The notes under the pieces were generated by a model that made no database searches, was not told the origin of the DNA, and was given only the letters and a program-made list of their open reading frames with translations. 6,476 bases of DNA, from NCBI GenBank assembly GCA_903953985.1, contig CAJBLW010000216.1, positions 1 to 6,476 of the forward strand, written 5' to 3'. The stretch comes from an uncultured Burkholderiales bacterium (GTDB lineage Bacteria > Pseudomonadota > Gammaproteobacteria > Burkholderiales > Burkholderiaceae_C). A program made the translations under genes and the position numbers. This document shows, piece after piece, positions 5,248-6,476 of the stretch. Numbering within the stretch: position 1 is the stretch's first letter; each line of letters begins with the position of its first letter.

Positions 5248-6240
5248 ATGATCCTGATTGCCTCGGATGCGGCCATTGCGCAGGCTGCACATGCTTTGCG
5301 TGAAGGCGAGTTGGTCGGCCTGCCCACCGAGACGGTGTATGGCCTGGCCGCCAATGCCACCGATGACGCGGCCGTGACGAAAATCTTTGTGGCCAAGGGT
5401 CGCCCGGCCGACCACCCGCTCATCGTGCATGTGGCCAGCGCCTCGCAAGTACCGGTGTTTGCCGCGCAAGTACCCGACTTTGCGCAAGCGCTGATCGATG
5501 CCTTTTGGCCCGGCCCTTTGACCTTGATCTTGCCGCGCCAAAGCGGTGTGGCGACGGCCTCGGCGGGTGGGCAAGACTCCATCGGCCTGCGCTGCCCCTC
5601 GCATCCGGTGGCTCAGGCCCTGTTACACGCCTGCGCAACGTTGGGTGTGCATGGCGTGTCGGCCCCCAGTGCCAACCGCTTCGGCCGCGTCAGCCCGACC
5701 ACGGCCGCGCATGTGCAGTCCGAGCTCGGGCCAGAGTTGCTGATTCTGGACGGTGGCGACTGCGATGTGGGCATCGAGTCCACCATCATCGATTGCACCC
5801 GTGGCGAGCCCGTGATGCTGCGTCCGGGGCACATCACGCGGGTACAAATTGAAGCGGCTTGCGGGCGGGTTGTGTTGGACCAGAACGCGTTGAGTCAAGC
5901 TGCGCCCCGCGCCTCGGGCACGCTGGAATCGCATTACGCGCCCCGCGCCAAGGTGCGCCTGATGTCGGCAGCCGACATCGCTCACAAATTGCATGCCCTG
6001 GGGCCGCACTCTAATAATTTGGGGGTTTGGTCTGTTGTGCGACCACAACCCGAAGATGTGGGCGGCGCTGGTGTGCTGTGGCGTGCCCAGCCACAGGATG
6101 CCGAGAAGGCTGCGCATAAGTTGTTCAGCGTGCTGCGCGAACTGGACGCCCAGGGCGTGCAGCAAATCTGGGTGGAACTGCCGCCCGACACCCCCGACTG
6201 GGAAGGCGTGCGCGACCGTTTACAGCGCTCAGCAGTCTGA
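5248..6240 (+). CDS. sua5: L-threonylcarbamoyladenylate synthase, long Sua5 form (TsaC2)
   Basis: Cytoplasmic enzyme making threonylcarbamoyl-AMP from L-threonine, bicarbonate and ATP, the precursor for t6A37 in ANN-decoding tRNAs; TsaB/TsaD/TsaE partners are not in the window. The ATG at 5248 gives 330 residues, fitting the two-domain Sua5 form rather than single-domain TsaC (about 190). The YrdC domain spans about 5-200: PTETVYGLAANA at 26-37, AKGRPADHPLIVH at 49-61 with the K50-x-R52 motif, FWPGPLTLIL at 86-95, SIGLRCPSHP at 111-120, SAPSANRFGRVSPT at 138-151, GIESTIID at 175-182 and LRPG at 191-194. The linker SGTLESHYAP (223-232) contains the HYAP signature that reaches into the active site, then the C-terminal Sua5 domain runs to 330. 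The start lies 8 nt after the purK stop, so it is the third gene of the operon, though its ribosome-binding site is weak. Confidence 0.95.
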   Translation: MILIASDAAIAQAAHALREGELVGLPTETVYGLAANATDDAAVTKIFVAKGRPADHPLIVHVASASQVPVFAAQVPDFAQALIDAFWPGPLTLILPRQSGVATASAGGQDSIGLRCPSHPVAQALLHACATLGVHGVSAPSANRFGRVSPTTAAHVQSELGPELLILDGGDCDVGIESTIIDCTRGEPVMLRPGHITRVQIEAACGRVVLDQNALSQAAPRASGTLESHYAPRAKVRLMSAADIAHKLHALGPHSNNLGVWSVVRPQPEDVGGAGVLWRAQPQDAEKAAHKLFSVLRELDAQGVQQIWVELPPDTPDWEGVRDRLQRSAV

Positions 6241-6250
6241 GTCCGAAATG

Positions 6251-6279
6251 AAAAACACCCGCGACAGCGGGTGTTTGGC
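6251..6279. terminator. Bidirectional terminator between sua5 and ompW
   Basis: A perfect 10-bp stem, AAACACCCGC (6253-6262) with GCGGGTGTTT (6267-6276), has a GACA loop. On the plus strand, 12 nt after the sua5 stop, the T-run is only the three T of the stem itself. On the minus strand the hairpin is followed by two further T (five in a row), making it at least as good for the converging OmpW gene. Confidence 0.83.
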
Positions 6280-6296
6280 TCATCAATGCCGGTTGA

Positions 6297-6476
6297 TCAG
6301 AAACGCATACCTAAACCCAGACTGAAGGAAATAGGGTCAAGGGTTGTATCAATGGTTTGCCCTGTGGAAAATGAAGTGCGGTTCTTCAAAAAGGTTTTGC
6401 TCAAGGAAGTATCCAGCATCCATTTTTCATTCAGGACATAGGTGAAGCCCAATTGAGGGGTCAGCGCAAATTTGGA
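6297..6476 (-). CDS. ompW: OmpW-family outer-membrane protein, C-terminal 59 residues (5' end outside window)
   Basis: The minus-strand frame is open from the right edge to a TGA at 6299-6297 and encodes 59 residues. The tail LDPISFSLGLGMRF ends in phenylalanine with alternating hydrophobic residues, the C-terminal beta-signal that the BAM complex uses for outer-membrane insertion. The upstream pieces LTPQLGFTYVLNEKWMLDTS and TFLKNRT match the last strands of the OmpW family, where a strand-turn with N-E/D-K-W is followed by a strand bearing basic residues. OmpW proteins are eight-stranded barrels of about 200-230 residues thought to pass small hydrophobic compounds, so roughly three quarters is cut off by the window. 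By my count the visible part is 44% GC (79 of 180 bases), clearly lower than the neighbouring genes. It ends against the sua5 terminator hairpin. Family assignment rests on the C-terminus alone. Confidence 0.82.
   Translation of the reverse strand, partial: SKFALTPQLGFTYVLNEKWMLDTSLSKTFLKNRTSFSTGQTIDTTLDPISFSLGLGMRF

Overview
The window looks like a chromosomal housekeeping segment from a GC-rich betaproteobacterium, most likely Burkholderiales and probably Comamonadaceae (Rhodoferax/Limnohabitans/Polaromonas-like). I base this on protein style and on gene order: Calvin-type class II aldolase, then purC, then purE-purK-sua5. The taxonomic call is inference without a database search. I see no mobile element, CRISPR array, rRNA or tRNA gene, and no sign of a novel defence or biosynthetic system.

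Layout, left to right. (1) The 3' end of a class II fructose-bisphosphate aldolase gene, closed by a perfect 10-bp terminator hairpin. (2) purC (SAICAR synthase), starting only 16 nt past that terminator's U-tract and closed by a hairpin that can work on both strands. (3) On the minus strand, converging on purC, a 121-residue unrecognised small membrane protein. (4) A 153-nt intergenic region with an operator-like array of GTA half-sites at exact 10-bp spacing, then a plus-strand DUF962/Mpo1-like membrane protein with a good Shine-Dalgarno sequence. (5) Converging on it from the minus strand, a thioredoxin-TPR fusion protein (CnoX/YbbN type) with a canonical WCGPC active site and its own terminator. 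(6) Diverging from that gene across 81 nt, a compact plus-strand operon purE-purK-sua5 (4-nt overlap, then an 8-nt gap), ending at a strong hairpin. (7) On the minus strand, the C-terminal 59 residues of an OmpW-type outer-membrane beta-barrel, running off the right edge.

How the genes work together: PurK and PurE carry AIR through N5-CAIR to CAIR, and PurC joins CAIR to aspartate to give SAICAR, so three consecutive de novo purine steps are encoded within 5 kb, although purC is transcriptionally separate from purEK. Sua5 makes threonylcarbamoyl-AMP for the t6A37 tRNA modification and probably rides on the purE promoter. The aldolase serves glycolysis/Calvin-cycle carbon flow. CnoX is a proteostasis/redox factor. 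The DUF962 protein and the 121-residue protein are the least understood genes here.
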